Shown here in pieces: positions 37,059 to 48,984 of a stretch of DNA of 64,000 nucleotides; position 1 is the first letter of the stretch; each line of letters opens with the position of its first letter. The DNA comes from Ottelia alismoides (Eukaryota > Streptophyta > Magnoliopsida > Alismatales > Hydrocharitaceae). The position numbers were made by a program, and so were the translations under genes. The stretch is taken from NCBI GenBank assembly GCA_037367405.1, contig JAZKJV010007248.1, positions 828,501-892,500 of the forward strand, read 5' to 3'. The notes beneath the pieces are model-generated. The model ran no database searches. It was not told the DNA's origin and saw only the letters and a program-made list of their open reading frames with translations.

Positions 37059-40000
37059 ATAGCAGTCGATAACTTCCTAAGATAGGTGAAGTTCTCAGCT
37101 TATTCGATTGCATTTTTAACTAAAGACCTTGAATCATCTATTTTATTATGTATCTAGTTTCTATTAGTCATAAGTTCCCCACTTTTTGTTATAAGAAGCA
37201 CGTGCTCATGTATATTCCACGTAAAAAGAGTGACCATTTAGAGGTTCAAGGAATGACTGAAAAAAGCAATAAATACCCATTGAAAATATATTTTTTAATT
37301 GAAGCCATGAAGAACCATAGAGTCATTTCAAGAACACAAGTAAAGACTTGATTGTATGTGAAATTGGCCCCAAACAAGATGGGCTGTAGATGCTAGAGTA
37401 GGAAAAGATATGTGAAAGAATATAAAGAAAAGAAAATCGTGAATTTTGAAGAAAATTACAAGGATGAAGAGCTGACATGAAGACTCATCAGTACTGAGGG
37501 AGTGTTCTCACCCTGATCCCCCTCGCTTAGTCACCCTCTCCTGCTGCTAAGGATCTTGCTGCAATGATTAAATTGATGCGGCAAAATACTTCCTTTTTGA
37601 CGAAACCTAATCCCATATCCATTCAGATGAGAGCTGGTAGAAAAAAGGCGAAGAAAAAGGCATCGGATCAGATTTGGAGTTTACAGGCGCCTTGCCAGCT
37701 AGGCATCGGATGAGATATGATGTTTATGGAAGCCTAATCCCATCTCCACTTAGACGAGAGTTGCCCGTCTCTGCCGAAGGCCTCCAATGATTATCTCCTG
37801 TAGGTAGTAGAATCATTTATCTGAAAGGTTGCCTAAACCAAGTGTATAAGAAGTTGAAAAAGAATGTTTACTTCAGTTCCGTTTGAAATTGGCAATGGGA
37901 GATGATAAAGTAGCTTCAAAAGTTTGAAGTTGCTGGTTAAGGTGTCCGTGGAAGAAATAATTGGAAGTAGTGACCGTGGTGCTGGCTGTCGGTACATTAC
38001 AGGTATGGTGATCGCATGTTGAATACACGTAACTCTTTGTTTGTGGATCTTCACAATGCTTGAGTGGATCTTCACAATGCTTGAGTCATAAACCTTTTAA
38101 CACCTAAGGATGCGTGCTGTCCAGGGAGCACATTTAGCATAATTAGTGCTAATCGTAAAGATTAAAGATATGGGTGTCAGATGCATCTATTTGAACACAT
38201 TTGAAAATCTTGAATCTTATGTTATTTAGAAAAAAATGCAAGGTTTGCGATATAGTTTTTGGAGGGAACATCTACAAAAATAACTATACCTTTATACCTT
38301 GAAAAATCGACTGGGCAAAAAAAGATATGAACATGGAACAGAATTTTTTAAAATATATTTATTTATCCGTAACCACTGTATCTAAATGTTAGGCTAACAA
38401 TTATCCATTCTAGAAGTGATTAAATATCTTGTTAAATCATGTGAAAATATGTTGTTTTTTTGAAGGAAACGTTTCCACCACATTTGGATGCCCCCCTCTC
38501 TTATGTGCATCTCTCTCTCTCTCTCTATATATATATACCTGTGTGTAGATAGATAGAGTGTGTGTACGAGGCGTGGATGCCATATGTACTATTATCTCCT
38601 CAACCATATAAAGTTCTCTGCAATATAATGGGACAAATGTGAAAAAATCACATAGTATCTTAATATTTTAGCAACTATTTTTGGTATATTTTTAGAAACA
38701 AACCTGATGGACTGAACTTTCTTAGTGTTTGATCGTCTATATAAGCAGTGTTTTCATCAAGTATATATTGCACCTTTTATGAGAAATTAGTTAATAGCAT
38801 ACAGCTTACATGGGACTCAAATCATTTAGAATAAACTGGGGAACATCTGAATAATGCAAGGGAAGGTAAACAGCTTACAGTCAACACTAACCATAGGAAC
38901 ATGTACTGCCTACAAAGGTCCCTGGGGTAAGACTAAATCTGAATCTTCCTCTCTCAAAATGACGATCTCCGCAAATTACAAATTCTTGGCAACACAAAGG
39001 GAGAGTTGAGAAACCGCTACCTTAGCATATGGGAAGACTGGCACACACCTTTGATCCTAGTGCTGCATTCCCACCCACCAACACACATGGTCTTGTACCA
39101 CAAAGAAACACGACGACCACCCATTAGAATGAAAGTCACAATCAATAGGAATTTCAATAATATCACAGAATATCATAGATGGTATTTATTAACTGATTCA
39201 GTCCATAGGTTAGGGAGCGGGGGAAATTCTGGTGGTTGATTCAGAGTTTCTGATATGTTCTTGAAGGATTTCGTTCGGAGGCCATGGGTGGAGTTGGAAT
39301 GTATCAACTTCTGCAGTAATGCCACCCGCTCACCGCAAGTTGTGAGTACATATATCCAGCATTTGCTTTAGAATTCTAACGGCATGGAGTTGTGGTTCAT
39401 TAGTCACTACTAGTATATGGTGTAGATGAAAATTCATTGAAAATGGAGGCATTTAAGTTGTTTGAATTGTATAAAGATTTGTTGAATATTGACGTGTAAA
39501 TTGTAACATGATATAACAAGTTAAAACGTTCATTTTATAGTAATACGAGGCATAAGCATAAAGAAAGCGACTATTTGGCAAGAATCTATTGTGATACTTT
39601 TTGAGGAAAAAGAGGGTATGATGTCGAGAGGATGCCAACATGTAATTTTTATATATTTGTAGTAAATAAATACATCTATTATGATACTTGTAAACTAATT
39701 TATAGAAATAGTTGTAACCCTTGTAAAATGAGTGTGCTCGCTTTGATCCAGATGAGACGTGTTTATTGGTTAGGTCACTTTATTCCAACGTTCACAAGCA
39801 CCCAGGGACGACCATCATGATATCGAATATGAATTCTTCTGTTTGATAAACATGCTTCTTGTAGTATGAAAGTCCCACTGAAAATACATCTTTTCTTAAC
39901 ATCTGATTACAATTACCTCTTGGGATTGAGGCAACAGAAAATCACTACTAGTCATATCCAAGCGAAATCCATTTGAAGAAGCTTCAGAACCATAAACTCC

Positions 40001-41600
40001 CTATTAATTTGTGTCTCTTTTTTGGAAGATCTCCAGGAGCCTGAATTTAATTGAGGCATTGATACGAAGTCGAATTGATACTCACCCACCTTTATTCACT
40101 TGCCTATCTGTATTCTCTTTGCAGGTTTTGTGGGAATAAAAAATATATCACTTGCCCAAGTTTGCTATTGTTCTCTAGCCAAAGCTATTTGAATTTTTTT
40201 ATTGGAAATAGAAAATTAGGATGCCCAACTCTAAAGCTCTTGAATTACTCATCGTCATCAGCAAACAATCAAGGGGAATTTTATTATTATAACATTGCAG
40301 CACGCTCGTTGTAATCGCATTTTCCGAATCTCGAATCCGTTCCTACTGTTGCAACCAACAATGTTGTAAATTTTTTCAGGTTTGTTGCTGGGAATTCATT
40401 AAATCGCATGACTCCTGCAGACGTCAGGATTGAGTATCCCTGAGGTTACTGCAACGCAAATCCTTCTCTCTTAAAGCTGTTATGCAAAAAATCTCGCCAC
40501 AGAAGGATTTTTTTTTCAAAGTTCTCGTTAGTGCGGCTCGGTGTTTCAACTCTAGGGATGATGTTGTTTTGGGCATGCACCTGTAGATTCTTCCGATGTT
40601 CACAAGCACAGGCAGCTCTTATTCCAATTCATGTTGAAGATTATCATCCTGTCTTCCTGACTGACTCATCTAATCTGACTGGCGAAATCGATACGAAGCC
40701 CTCTCTGAATGGAGATTCAGCTTCTAGAGATCTCAACATCAGGGCTCAAAATGGCATTTGTTTTTGTATCAGGAACGATTTCTTTTGCATTTTTGTTGGG
40801 ATTGTATTTTGAGATCATTCTGTAATCACTTTAAAGCATTGGAAAGTACACACGGAAAACCAGAGTTTGATCTATGCTTCTGATGGGGTTTAGTATAATA
40901 CAAAAAATCATATCTTTGTTCAAGTCATCTCAAAGGAGAGCTTGGTAGAGATTAAGTGTAAGCTTCCCTTTGGAAGAAAGTTGGCAGTTTCAACAAACGA
41001 GACATAAAAAAGAGGCTATTCTACGTTGTAAGCATGATGGATCATGACTATCAAACGCCAGTAATGAAAGCTCTGAAGGAGATTAGCAACCGTTAATCGT
41101 TTAAGTTGCGAATCGTGGAAGTAAAAACACACAAACATGATCAGCCAAGTTAGCACGAAGACTCGTGGATTTACATGGTTCACCTTTAATTGGGTTAAAT
41201 CTTGGTGTCGGTGATCGATTTTTATATGTGAAGAAAGAACAATACAGAGGATATTGAGAGCCATAACCTTGGTGAGTTTATATACTACTCCAGTCCAAAT
41301 GCATGCGGATTCGAACACCCAAATAGAAAAGGGGTTGTTAATAAAGAATTCCATGGATCCGAAAACCCAAACAATGAGACCCTTGTATGGTGGGGTTTGG
41401 TGTGGTAGGGGGATTGCATCTGACGATTCTTCAATCTAATTCAGATGACTAGGATTCAAGGCATATCGATATTTTAGGCTCTCTCTGTCGCACAATAATT
41501 ATCGATTCATTCGACAATAAGTACCGCTTATGTCATATTCCATGGAATGACAATCAAACTAACAATATGAGTAACTCACTTTATCTCACTATAAAAAAAT
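37059..41600. other. 3' flank of PIG-H and intergenic DNA
   Basis: The first 100 bases probably form the PIG-H 3' UTR (AT-rich, TATTTTATT near 37,140). Beyond it no gene is supported. There is a CT/AT/GT microsatellite at about 38,512-38,568 and an imperfect repeated segment near 37,600-37,770. The ORF 40531-40812 (93 codons) has a non-repetitive composition but no recognised similarity. The stretch 41,100-41,300 is in the style of retrotransposon non-coding DNA. Confidence 0.45.
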
Positions 41601-41614
41601 GACAATATAAAATA

Positions 41615-42460
41615 AAGGAATATTTACATCATGAACCCTAGAATCTTTGTAAATTACATGATCAACCTTATAAACATTGTTATTTTCCCCTCGACCTCGT
41701 AAAATTGCTCCATTTAACGCCTTGAACCCTTTTAATTTAACCCTTCTTGAGTTATTTTGCTTGAATTATTCTTGAGTCGATCTAACCACAACAAATCCAA
41801 CTGTAGGTATTCTTCTACTCCCTCTTTCCTTCTTTCTCTTCCTTTCCCTTCTATGCAACGCACCTGCTTCTCCGATTTAGGGACAACGGACGAGCGTCGT
41901 GGGGGAAGAGGGGCAGTAGAGGTGGGTGGTGTAAGGGAGGACGGTTGGAGCTTTGGGCGACGCGTGGGAGGAGGGAGTGCTCTGGGCGGCGCAGGGGGAG
42001 AGGATCAGAGGTTTAGAGGTATGGCAACACGGGAGGGGGGGGGGGGATCAGAGCTCTGGGCGGTGTGTGAGAGGATGGTGGGAGCTCTGGACGACGCAAG
42101 GGGAGGTGATCGGAACTCTATGCGCATGGGAGGAGGGTGGGAGCTCTGGGCGGTGCGGGAGGGTGGGTGGGAGGGGGGGAGGGGGGAGGGTTCGGAGATC
42201 TGGAAGGCACACGAGAGGATTGTGGGAGCTCTAGGCGGCACGGGGGAGGGTAGTGGTGCTGAGGACGGCTAAGGGAGGTGGAGGGGAAGGTGGTGAGTGG
42301 AGGAGGGTTGGGGGGAAGAGGGAAGGACGTCATCTTTTATGATAAACATAGAGGGTAATATGCACTATTTTTAATGGAATCCGGTTAAATTTAACGGTCA
42401 AACAGACGAGAGTTGAGTTAGCAAATTTACAATATCGAGATAATAATGATATTTAGATGT
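41615..42460. mobile_element. Degenerate MULE-like element E with G-rich interior
   Basis: The left end resembles end 1 of elements A and B (TTTACATCATGAACCCT, then GATCTAACC and AAATCCAACTG). The right, read in reverse complement, resembles end 2 (TGTTTGACCGTT, TTCCATTAAAAATA, then ACCCTC). The interior 41,880-42,310 is a G-rich minisatellite with units containing GGGAGCTCTGGGCGG. Ends are eroded and no TSD was matched, so boundaries are approximate. ORFs across it on both strands are compositional. Confidence 0.45.
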
Positions 42461-43220
42461 TCGACAAGGTAATTGATAAAGATTACGTGGTTTGTGTCAG
42501 GAAAATCCCAATAATAAACCTTACAGTTCCATTTTGCTTTACCTTCTTTTATTTCTTATTGAACGAATCACCTTCGATGGGATTTGAAAAATCAAATATA
42601 CAAAAAGTTTGATGCTTATTCCCATTATCGCATATGGTAAATTAGATATGCCTTTTTTTATATTAATAATAGAGTGTGATGATCAGTAACCTTACGGATA
42701 AGATCTGATATGATCAAAGAGACGCGAAGGAATAAAATGGGGATATTCGTTCGCTTCATGAGAAGGGAAGGAGTCTGTGTTCTTCGAAGTGGAGGGAATC
42801 AAACGAATAGAAGCACATCATTCCAATTCTCCAAACATAAGGAATATTAATAAAGCAACAAAAAACCCCTAGAAGAGCTGTCTCCGATTATCAAACTTTT
42901 GAAAGAATATCATCTGTTGCTTTCGACCAATATCTGACGAAAATTTACACGACAAATTTGATTTGCCATTAGAAATTTGTCAAGATCAAATAACAGTAAC
43001 TAAGATCTTGTTAAATAGTCTCCTTATTTTTTGAACATTTCATTCTTGACAAAAACTTGTGCTTTTTTATTAATCTGCTACGTGGTTTTTGCTAATAAGG
43101 ACAAGAGTGTGAGATAAATTCACTACGCCAATGCCCATCGAGCCTTGTGTTACAACAGAGGATCCGCTCGCGACATGCATGCATGCATGAGCACGAGTAG
43201 AGAGATACTCTACCGTGGTT
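42461..43220. other. Intergenic DNA, no gene seen
   Basis: AT-rich sequence, retrotransposon-like in style around 42,460-42,560, with no domain in any frame. Confidence 0.45.
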
Positions 43221-43221
43221 A

Positions 43222-43331
43222 TGGTACGGGCCCACAAAAAGTGCAAAATCATGCGAACCAACCGATCGTGATCGAGCGGCGCACACTGCTACTGCAGAAT
43301 CTGCTGCATTTCGGGTTGCAGCAGACAATCC
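43222..43331. mobile_element. Partial copy of GAGCGGCTC-type MITE
   Basis: Matches the right half of the complete copy at 59270-59458: GGGCCCACAAAAAGTGCAAA, then ATCATGCGAACC, GATCGTGATCGAGCGG, CTGCAGAATCTGCTGCA and GCAGCAGACAATCC. Confidence 0.6.
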
Positions 43332-43486
43332 GCCTTCTGAGCACGAGTGAGCATACATGCATAGCAACAGAGCGAGAGGATCGCATACTGTAGTATCCTC
43401 TACTGTAACGCTGTGTCAGATGGAAAATTGACAACCCGGATAGCGGGTCGACTATCCCCGACCCCTTATCTGGATTGGAACACTTG

Positions 43487-43613
43487 TCTGCTGTAGCGAG
43501 AACTGCAATAGAGTCTGCAGTAATCGCTGGAGCCATTCGTTCTTAATCGGGCGGTTCACACGATTTTGCATCAAACGATTACTGCAGACACGACACCATA
43601 ACAGACGATCTTT
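43487..43613. mobile_element. Second partial copy of the GAGCGGCTC-type MITE
   Basis: Matches the left half plus an inverted end: TGTCTGCTGTAGCG, TCTGCAGTAATCG, CGGTTCACACGATTTTGCA, then CGATTACTGCAGA and ACAGACGATC. It lies about 300 bp beyond the 3' end of the WUN1-like gene. Confidence 0.55.
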
Positions 43614-43921
43614 GTTGATCCGGATAGTCCATTGCCCATCCGACACATCCCCTACGTTGGGATGGTACAAGAGACGACCCGTTCCCACGAACAGAACTAC
43701 AAAATTATTACGTTCTTTTACAGAATTGCAGCTAAATTACTATGGAAGCTCTCAAACAAACGATTGATCTGTCGATAACGAAATCACCATGAGGTTAATC
43801 GTAAATACATAACCCGTGCATACGTATCGACAAGATACACCATTAACCCCCTCATTTATTTACTATAGTACTCGATATATATGCATGCACTTATATATGT
43901 ACCTATGCATCAAAATGGCGA

Positions 43922-44413
43922 TCAAATGACAAGCACCAGTGCCGGCACAGACCTCCCGAGCTTCTCACCGGAGAAGCTACTCCTCCACACGTAGCTCGGA
44001 TATGCGCCACACGTGCTCTCGCAAGAAGAGGTGGAAGAGCTGGAGACGGGGAGGCGAGTAACGGTGAGGGAGGTGTTGACGTACTCGCGGACCTGTGTGA
44101 CGACGCCGTCAGGGGAGACGGTCCAGGCGTGGATCCAGACGGCCTCGCCGAGGGCGTCGGTGCCCTCGGACGGTGCCGAAGGGGCGAGGGAGGAGGGGTT
44201 GAAGGGGAAGTGGATCCCGGCGGGGCTGCCGGTGAGGAGGCGGAGCATGTGCTTGAGGGCCGGGGGGCCGTGGAAGCGCCACTCGAGGTCCGGCCCGAGG
44301 AGGCGGTGGACGGTGTGGGCGTCGCCGGAGTTGAGGGCCTCGTAGAGGGCACGGATGACCCACTTGTTCCTCTCCTCCGTCGCCTCCTCCTCCATTAGCA
44401 GCACCTCCTCCAT
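43922..44413 (-). CDS. WUN1/SAG20-like protein (NTF2/SnoaL-like fold)
   Basis: Single-exon gene of 163 residues. Three conserved blocks of the plant wound-induced protein WI12/WUN1 family are seen in order: WRFHGPPALKHMLRLLTG (about residues 45-62), VWIHAWTVSPDGVVTQVREY followed by NTSLTVTRL (about 91-120), and WRSSFSGEKLGRSVPALVL near the C-terminus. These proteins adopt an NTF2-like cone and are induced by wounding or senescence; no enzymatic activity is established. There is no signal peptide or membrane segment. The chosen start is 44413; a second in-frame Met lies seven codons in (44395). A TATATAAA box sits at 44451-44458, so the leader is short. GC-rich codons are typical of monocot genes. 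Confidence 0.9.
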   Translation of the reverse strand: MEEVLLMEEEATEERNKWVIRALYEALNSGDAHTVHRLLGPDLEWRFHGPPALKHMLRLLTGSPAGIHFPFNPSSLAPSAPSEGTDALGEAVWIHAWTVSPDGVVTQVREYVNTSLTVTRLPVSSSSTSSCESTCGAYPSYVWRSSFSGEKLGRSVPALVLVI

Positions 44414-44450
44414 CTCTCCGTTGACGGCTCTCCATTAGGATCGGGTGGGG

Positions 44451-44458
44451 TTTATATA
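44451..44458 (-). promoter_or_regulatory. TATA box of the WUN1-like gene
   Basis: TATATAAA on the minus strand, 38-45 bases before the ATG at 44413. Transcription starting about 30 bases downstream would give a leader of only 10-15 bases. An out-of-frame ATG at 44435 would then lie just upstream of the transcript. Confidence 0.65.
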
Positions 44459-44459
44459 A

Positions 44460-45440
44460 GACGGAGAGGGTGGATGGCTATCATGATCGAGATCGATTCA
44501 TCTCGTTGGAATAAAAAAGGTCACGCTTTTCATATTTTTTTGGTGTTTTTACGCTACCGCCCCTGTAATCGAAAATCCTAATTGAAAAAAATTATATTTT
44601 ACGAATTATGGTCTGAAATTTTTTATTTTTTCATATTTTTTATTTTTTGGATTTTCACGTCAGGAATTATGTTAAAGTTTGCAAATTCTAGAAAACCCAT
44701 CGACGTAAAATCATCACAACAGTACGGTATTTCAAAACAATATCTTGATTATTGCTCAAAGGGACTAAATCTCCCCCACTACAAGAAATTTGACACAGGA
44801 CATTTAATAACTTGAATATCCATTACCTATATCATACGATGTTAAAAGTACAAGAAAGGGAGTCATCGCCAATAGGCGAAGTGAAGATACATCTCGCACA
44901 TCGCCAAAGCAGACCAATAAATTAAAACACGCATTAGTGAACAATCCTTATTAGAATCCTACGATGGTGTCTTGTGTGATACTTAGATCTGCATAATCTA
45001 CATGTAACATGTGCATGATTTAAAACTTATATGTATCAGTTGGGAATAATATGAAGATGCTTATATCACAATAAAGAGTTAATAATGGTCCAACCACAAC
45101 TTAGATCCGGTCATGGTATCAAATTTCTTTGAAATTCAATCAAATTACGGTTTAGCGACATGTGAGCGATATTCGGCAAAAATAAACACAATTTCAGCCT
45201 TTGGAATAGAAGAAGTGGTGAGCAAAATGACCGAAATTTCCGTGACCTTTGTCATGATAGAATAACACCAAAATCTTCTGTTTTCATAAAAGAATATACG
45301 TCTTATACACAGATACAATAATTCACACTCATCAATACAACCACAAGTCGTCACAATCTCTACCAATAATAAAAAAAAGCAGCAATTTTTTTTTAAAAAA
45401 ATATCGACCGAAAATCCAATCAAAGAACGATTCCAAACTT
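44460..45440. other. Intergenic DNA with a possible CACTA end
   Basis: AT-rich. CACTACAAGAAAT at 44777-44789 has the form of an En/Spm (CACTA) terminus and is followed by repeated TCGCC motifs up to 44,910, but no second terminus or TSD was found. No gene. Confidence 0.35.
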
Positions 45441-45447
45441 TGAATTC

Positions 45448-47089
45448 TTACTCCCTCCGGTTGCGGTCTTCCTCCTCCACCACCATCACCACCTCAGGCG
45501 CCACCATCGCGCCGCCGCCTTCCACGCCCTCCCTCGGCAAAGTGCTCAGGGTTACCTGGCCAGCGCTCCCGCTGCCGCTCCCCTCCGAAGATTCCTTGAC
45601 GTAGAAGCTGTAATCCTCCACGTCGTAGTAGTTGCCGGTCCTCACCTCCTGGGCGAGCGCGCACGGCCAGCAGAACAACCACTTGGAGCAGTCCGTCGTC
45701 CCCGCGTGGCCGCAGCACCTCTTGCTCACCGGCAGCCTGAACTTCTTCCTCATCTGGATCCTCCAGAAGCCGCCGTAGAGCAATCCCAGTATGCTCATCA
45801 CCGCACCCGTCCCCGCCAGGATCGCTTGCACCGCGTCGTTGTCGATCTTGAACCCCGCGCCGGAAAACACCAGGAAGGGAGCGATGCATAGTAGAACGAA
45901 CGTCGCGACGTGCACGTACATGTTACCGAACCCGAGCCGCTCCATGTTCCATCCGAACACGCAGAAGGTGCAGAAGATGGAGGAGCAGAAAACCTGCAGG
46001 GAAAAATCCACGATCCATCAGATGCTGTATAAAAGACATCGACTCATAGAAATTACTGGTAAGACAGTTTGAAAATCTGGACTTTTCATGGTCAGATTTT
46101 CCAGACTGTCGTACAGCAAAATCATAGAACAAAAAACGGATGGTTACCGTGGAATCATCCCAGCAGTCAAACAGTCCGCCGATCCACTGTGGTTGCGCCA
46201 CCGCCTGCTTCTCCTGGCCATCGGCTACCCGCTCGGGAATAGACTCGGGCGGGGTTTCCACGCTGACGACCTCGCCCTTGCGCCCGAGCGGCCCCTTGAC
46301 GGTGTAAATACTCGCGATGATCGGTGAGCCGATGCCAATTGCGATGCAGATTGTGACAGCATCGTCCGGCCGCGTGGTGCGCGAGTATCCAAGGTAGAGG
46401 CCGCAGTACACGTACTGAGCGATGCAAGTGAGGTTGAGGAGTCCAATTACGATGAAGAGGTGCAGGCGCTCGCGGGTCCTCGCGGCGGTGTACTTGCAGT
46501 ACTTTGCCCTGAGGACGGCCGCGTCCTGAGGGGACCAGCGGAGGAGGTGGAGGAGCTGGTGGATGAGCACGGGGTGTTGGTAGAGACACATGATGGTGAA
46601 AAGGGCATTGATCACTTGGTTGGTTGCCTCTATCCAATCCTTCCTGCGCGAGCTTTGAGTGATTAGAGAGTTGAAGGCTCCCACCATGAGGAGGAGGAGC
46701 ATCAGGAGCCCCGCGAAGACGGCGACGAGCCACAGGAAGAAGGCGACGTTCTTCGGGTGCTTGATCCATCCCGTGAAGGAGGCGTAGAGCCTCCGCCATC
46801 GTATCTTGCGCACGAATGGCACGCGTACGTGACGGAGGTTCGGCGCCGTTCTCTGGAGGAGGGCGAGGGGGGAGTAGCGCTTCCCCCGCTTCACGCCCGC
46901 CTCCTGAAGCCACTTCTTGGACGGCTGCGCCTTGAGGAAGTCGAGGAACCGCCCCTCGTTCGCCTCAGCAGCCGGGGCATCGGAGGTCTCGATCTCGACC
47001 ATGATGTTATCGAGGTTGATGTCGTCGGAGTGGTCTATGATTTCGCCATTGCTGGTGTGTTTGGAGCTCGATCTTTCAGCCGATGCCAT
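45448..47089 (-). CDS. PLAC8-domain multi-pass membrane protein (two exons)
   Basis: Exon 1 spans 47089-46148 (314 codons), exon 2 spans 45993-45448; the 154-bp intron has GT-AG ends and phase 0. The product is 495 residues. The N-terminal part is acidic, followed by a basic stretch and hydrophobic segments near residues 115-140 and 211-237 (VAFFLWLVAVFAGLLMLL; LFIVIGLLNLTCIAQYVYCG). Exon 2 carries the PLAC8 signature: FCTFCVFGWNMERLGFGNMY, two more membrane segments, LLYGGFWRIQMRK and the cysteine block DCSKWLFCWPCALAQEVRTG. Plant PLAC8 proteins include organ-size and metal-transport factors; this larger subgroup with an N-terminal extension has no firm function. The tail is Ser/Gly/Glu-rich. 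A pseudogene relative lies at about 58960-59600. Confidence 0.92.
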
Positions 47090-47184
47090 TTCCTTCAGCT
47101 GTTTGGAGCTCTCAAGATTGAAGAGTAGATAAGCAACTATGGAGCTCTGTGTTCTATGCCAAATTTGTGGGGAGGCAGTGGTTC

Positions 47185-47192
47185 ATTTATAG
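47185..47192 (-). promoter_or_regulatory. TATA box of the PLAC8 gene
   Basis: CTATAAAT on the minus strand about 100 bases upstream of the ATG at 47089, which would give a leader of about 65-70 bases. Confidence 0.6.
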
Positions 47193-47357
47193 TCGAGCAT
47201 AAGAACGCAAGTGTTCTCCTTTGACCAAGTGGAGACCACTGTGAATAGAACAGAAGGATCTCCACTTGCAAGTCCTCCATTGTTTGGGATGGTGGTCGTT
47301 ATGGGAGGTTTATTCTTAGTCAATATAGTACAACTAAGGAAAATCCTGCCGTATCAT

Positions 47358-47474
47358 TAGAGCCGCTCGATCATGATCAAGTGGTTCACATGCAAGGGAT
47401 CACAAAAACCTGGATTTTGTGTGAATTGTTCGATTTTGATTGAGCGGCTCTAGCTGTACAGCAGAGGAGTCGAT
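47358..47474. mobile_element. GAGCGGCTC-type MITE in the PLAC8 promoter
   Basis: A foldback sequence opening AGAGCCGCTCGATCATGATC and closing GATTGAGCGGCTCTAGC. It is a diverged member of the family complete at 59270-59458. It sits 165-280 bases upstream of the PLAC8 TATA box and could contribute regulatory sequence; that is inference. Confidence 0.6.
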
Positions 47475-47492
47475 CTCAGTTACTAATTTTTT

Positions 47493-48963
47493 GGGTTTTT
47501 ATCAGTTGTGCCCCTCTGAGATATTGCAGTTTCAGTTATACCCCTCCTTTTTAAAAATATCAATTGTGTCCCTAATTTCTTTCTCTGTTATCACATGTGC
47601 CCTTCCGTCTCATTGACCGTTAAAGAGATACAATAACCATGATTTATTCAAATCATGGTGTGGTTAAGAGAGGCATTTTGGTCAGAATATCCCTCTAGAT
47701 TGACCGTTAAAGAATCGCAATAACCCTCCAGATTCATCTATCCTCTTCCTCTGTGTTTGATTCTTGTCCATGAATATTAACTGACCTAACTTTAATTTGG
47801 AACTTGTTTTTGATCGATATGATCTGAATCGAGCGAGGTAGACTGGATATGAGCACAACAGTATCGTGCTCCTTCGTCGTCTTCATCGTTGACTGATGGA
47901 GCAAGAGTACCTCCAGCTGGTCGAGGAGGAGGGGCGGAAGGAAGGGCTGTAGGGGGCAAGTCTAGGCGGAGGGTATGAATGAGGAGGTACGGGGTGGGCT
48001 GGGGAGGAGCTGGGCAGAGGGGGAGGAGCGAGAGTAGAGGTGGAGGTCTGGGGCGGTGGAAAGAGCAGGGGTGGGGGTGGGGGTGAGGGGGAGAAGCTCA
48101 GGAAGGGCTAGGGAGGAGCTGGGGGAAAGGGAGCATCACGGTGGCAGAGGGAGGGCGGAGGGGGAGGTGTGAAGTGGAGGGAACAACAGAGGACTAGGGG
48201 TGATGGAGAGGAGCTCGGGGCGGGCTGGGGCGGAGGGGGAGGGGCTGGGACGGAGGGGGAGGTGCAGGGCCGGAGGGAGGGCAGAGGAGGAGGTGCGGGA
48301 TGGTTGGAAGAGCAAGGGGTGGGGGTGGGGGTGGGGGTGAGGGGGAGGGGCTCGGGTCTGATTGGGGAGGGTTGGTGCAGAGGGGGCGGTGCAGGTACAG
48401 AGGGAGGGCAGAGGGGGAGGTGCGAGGTGGAGGGAGCAGTAGGGGGTGAGGAGGGGGAGGAGCCGGGGCGGAGGGGGAGGCGCGGGGCCGAGGGACGACA
48501 GGGGGGGAGGTGTGGGGCGGAGGAAGGAGCACGGGGTGGGGGTGAGGAGAAGGAGCTTGGAGCAGGCTGGGAGTGGAGCAGTGGTGAAGGGGGAGGCACG
48601 GGGCGGAGGGGTTGACACGGGGGAAGGGGTATGAGCTGGGGGCGGGGAAAGTAGCTGGGGCTTAGGGGAGGAGGCGGTGGAGGAGGAGCAGGTGGCCAGG
48701 GAGGAAGAGGAGAAGGGGAGGAAGAGGAAGAAGATGGGGAGGATGAGCAAGAGGATGACATTACCTTCCAGCCCTCTTTTTTTATTTAATTTCGCTTATG
48801 TCATTAAAGTTAACGTCTGTATGTGTTGAGGATGGGCAGTCACTAACCCGAGGCGTACAAGTGATAAAACGACAAGAAGTCAGGGACACAAATGATATTC
48901 CCAAAAAGAGAGGGGTATAACTGAGATTGCAATATCTCAAAGGGACACAACTGATAAAAATCT
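47493..48963. mobile_element. MULE-like element C with G-rich minisatellite
   Basis: Inverted ends G(G/A)(G/A)TTTTTATCAGTTGTG(C/T)CCCT extend over 100 bp (TTTGAGATATTGCA, then CAGTTATACCCCTC on both sides). An imperfect 9-bp target-site duplication, TAATTTTTT (47484-47492) versus TATTTTTTT (48964-48972), agrees with Mutator-type insertion. The interior (about 47,900-48,720) is a G-rich repeat with units such as GGGGGAGGTGCGGGG; long minus-strand Pro/Ser ORFs (48108-48761) result from it. The ends differ from those of A and B, so this is a separate family with the same kind of cargo. No transposase. Confidence 0.75.
48080..48720. repeat. G-rich minisatellite within element C
   Basis: Imperfect repeats of GGAGGTGCGGGGCGGAGGGA-like units, with almost no pyrimidine runs on the plus strand. 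It has strong G-quadruplex potential. ORFs here on both strands are compositional. Confidence 0.7.
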
Positions 48964-48984
48964 TATTTTTTTTATAAGGGTGTC

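Noticed and set aside
44109..44435. Overlapping ORF upstream of and out of frame with the WUN1-like gene
   Set aside because: Its ATG most likely lies upstream of the transcription start set by the TATA box, and the translation is Pro/Arg-rich shadow sequence.
48108..48761. 217-codon minus-strand ORF
   Set aside because: Low-complexity translation of the G-rich minisatellite in element C.
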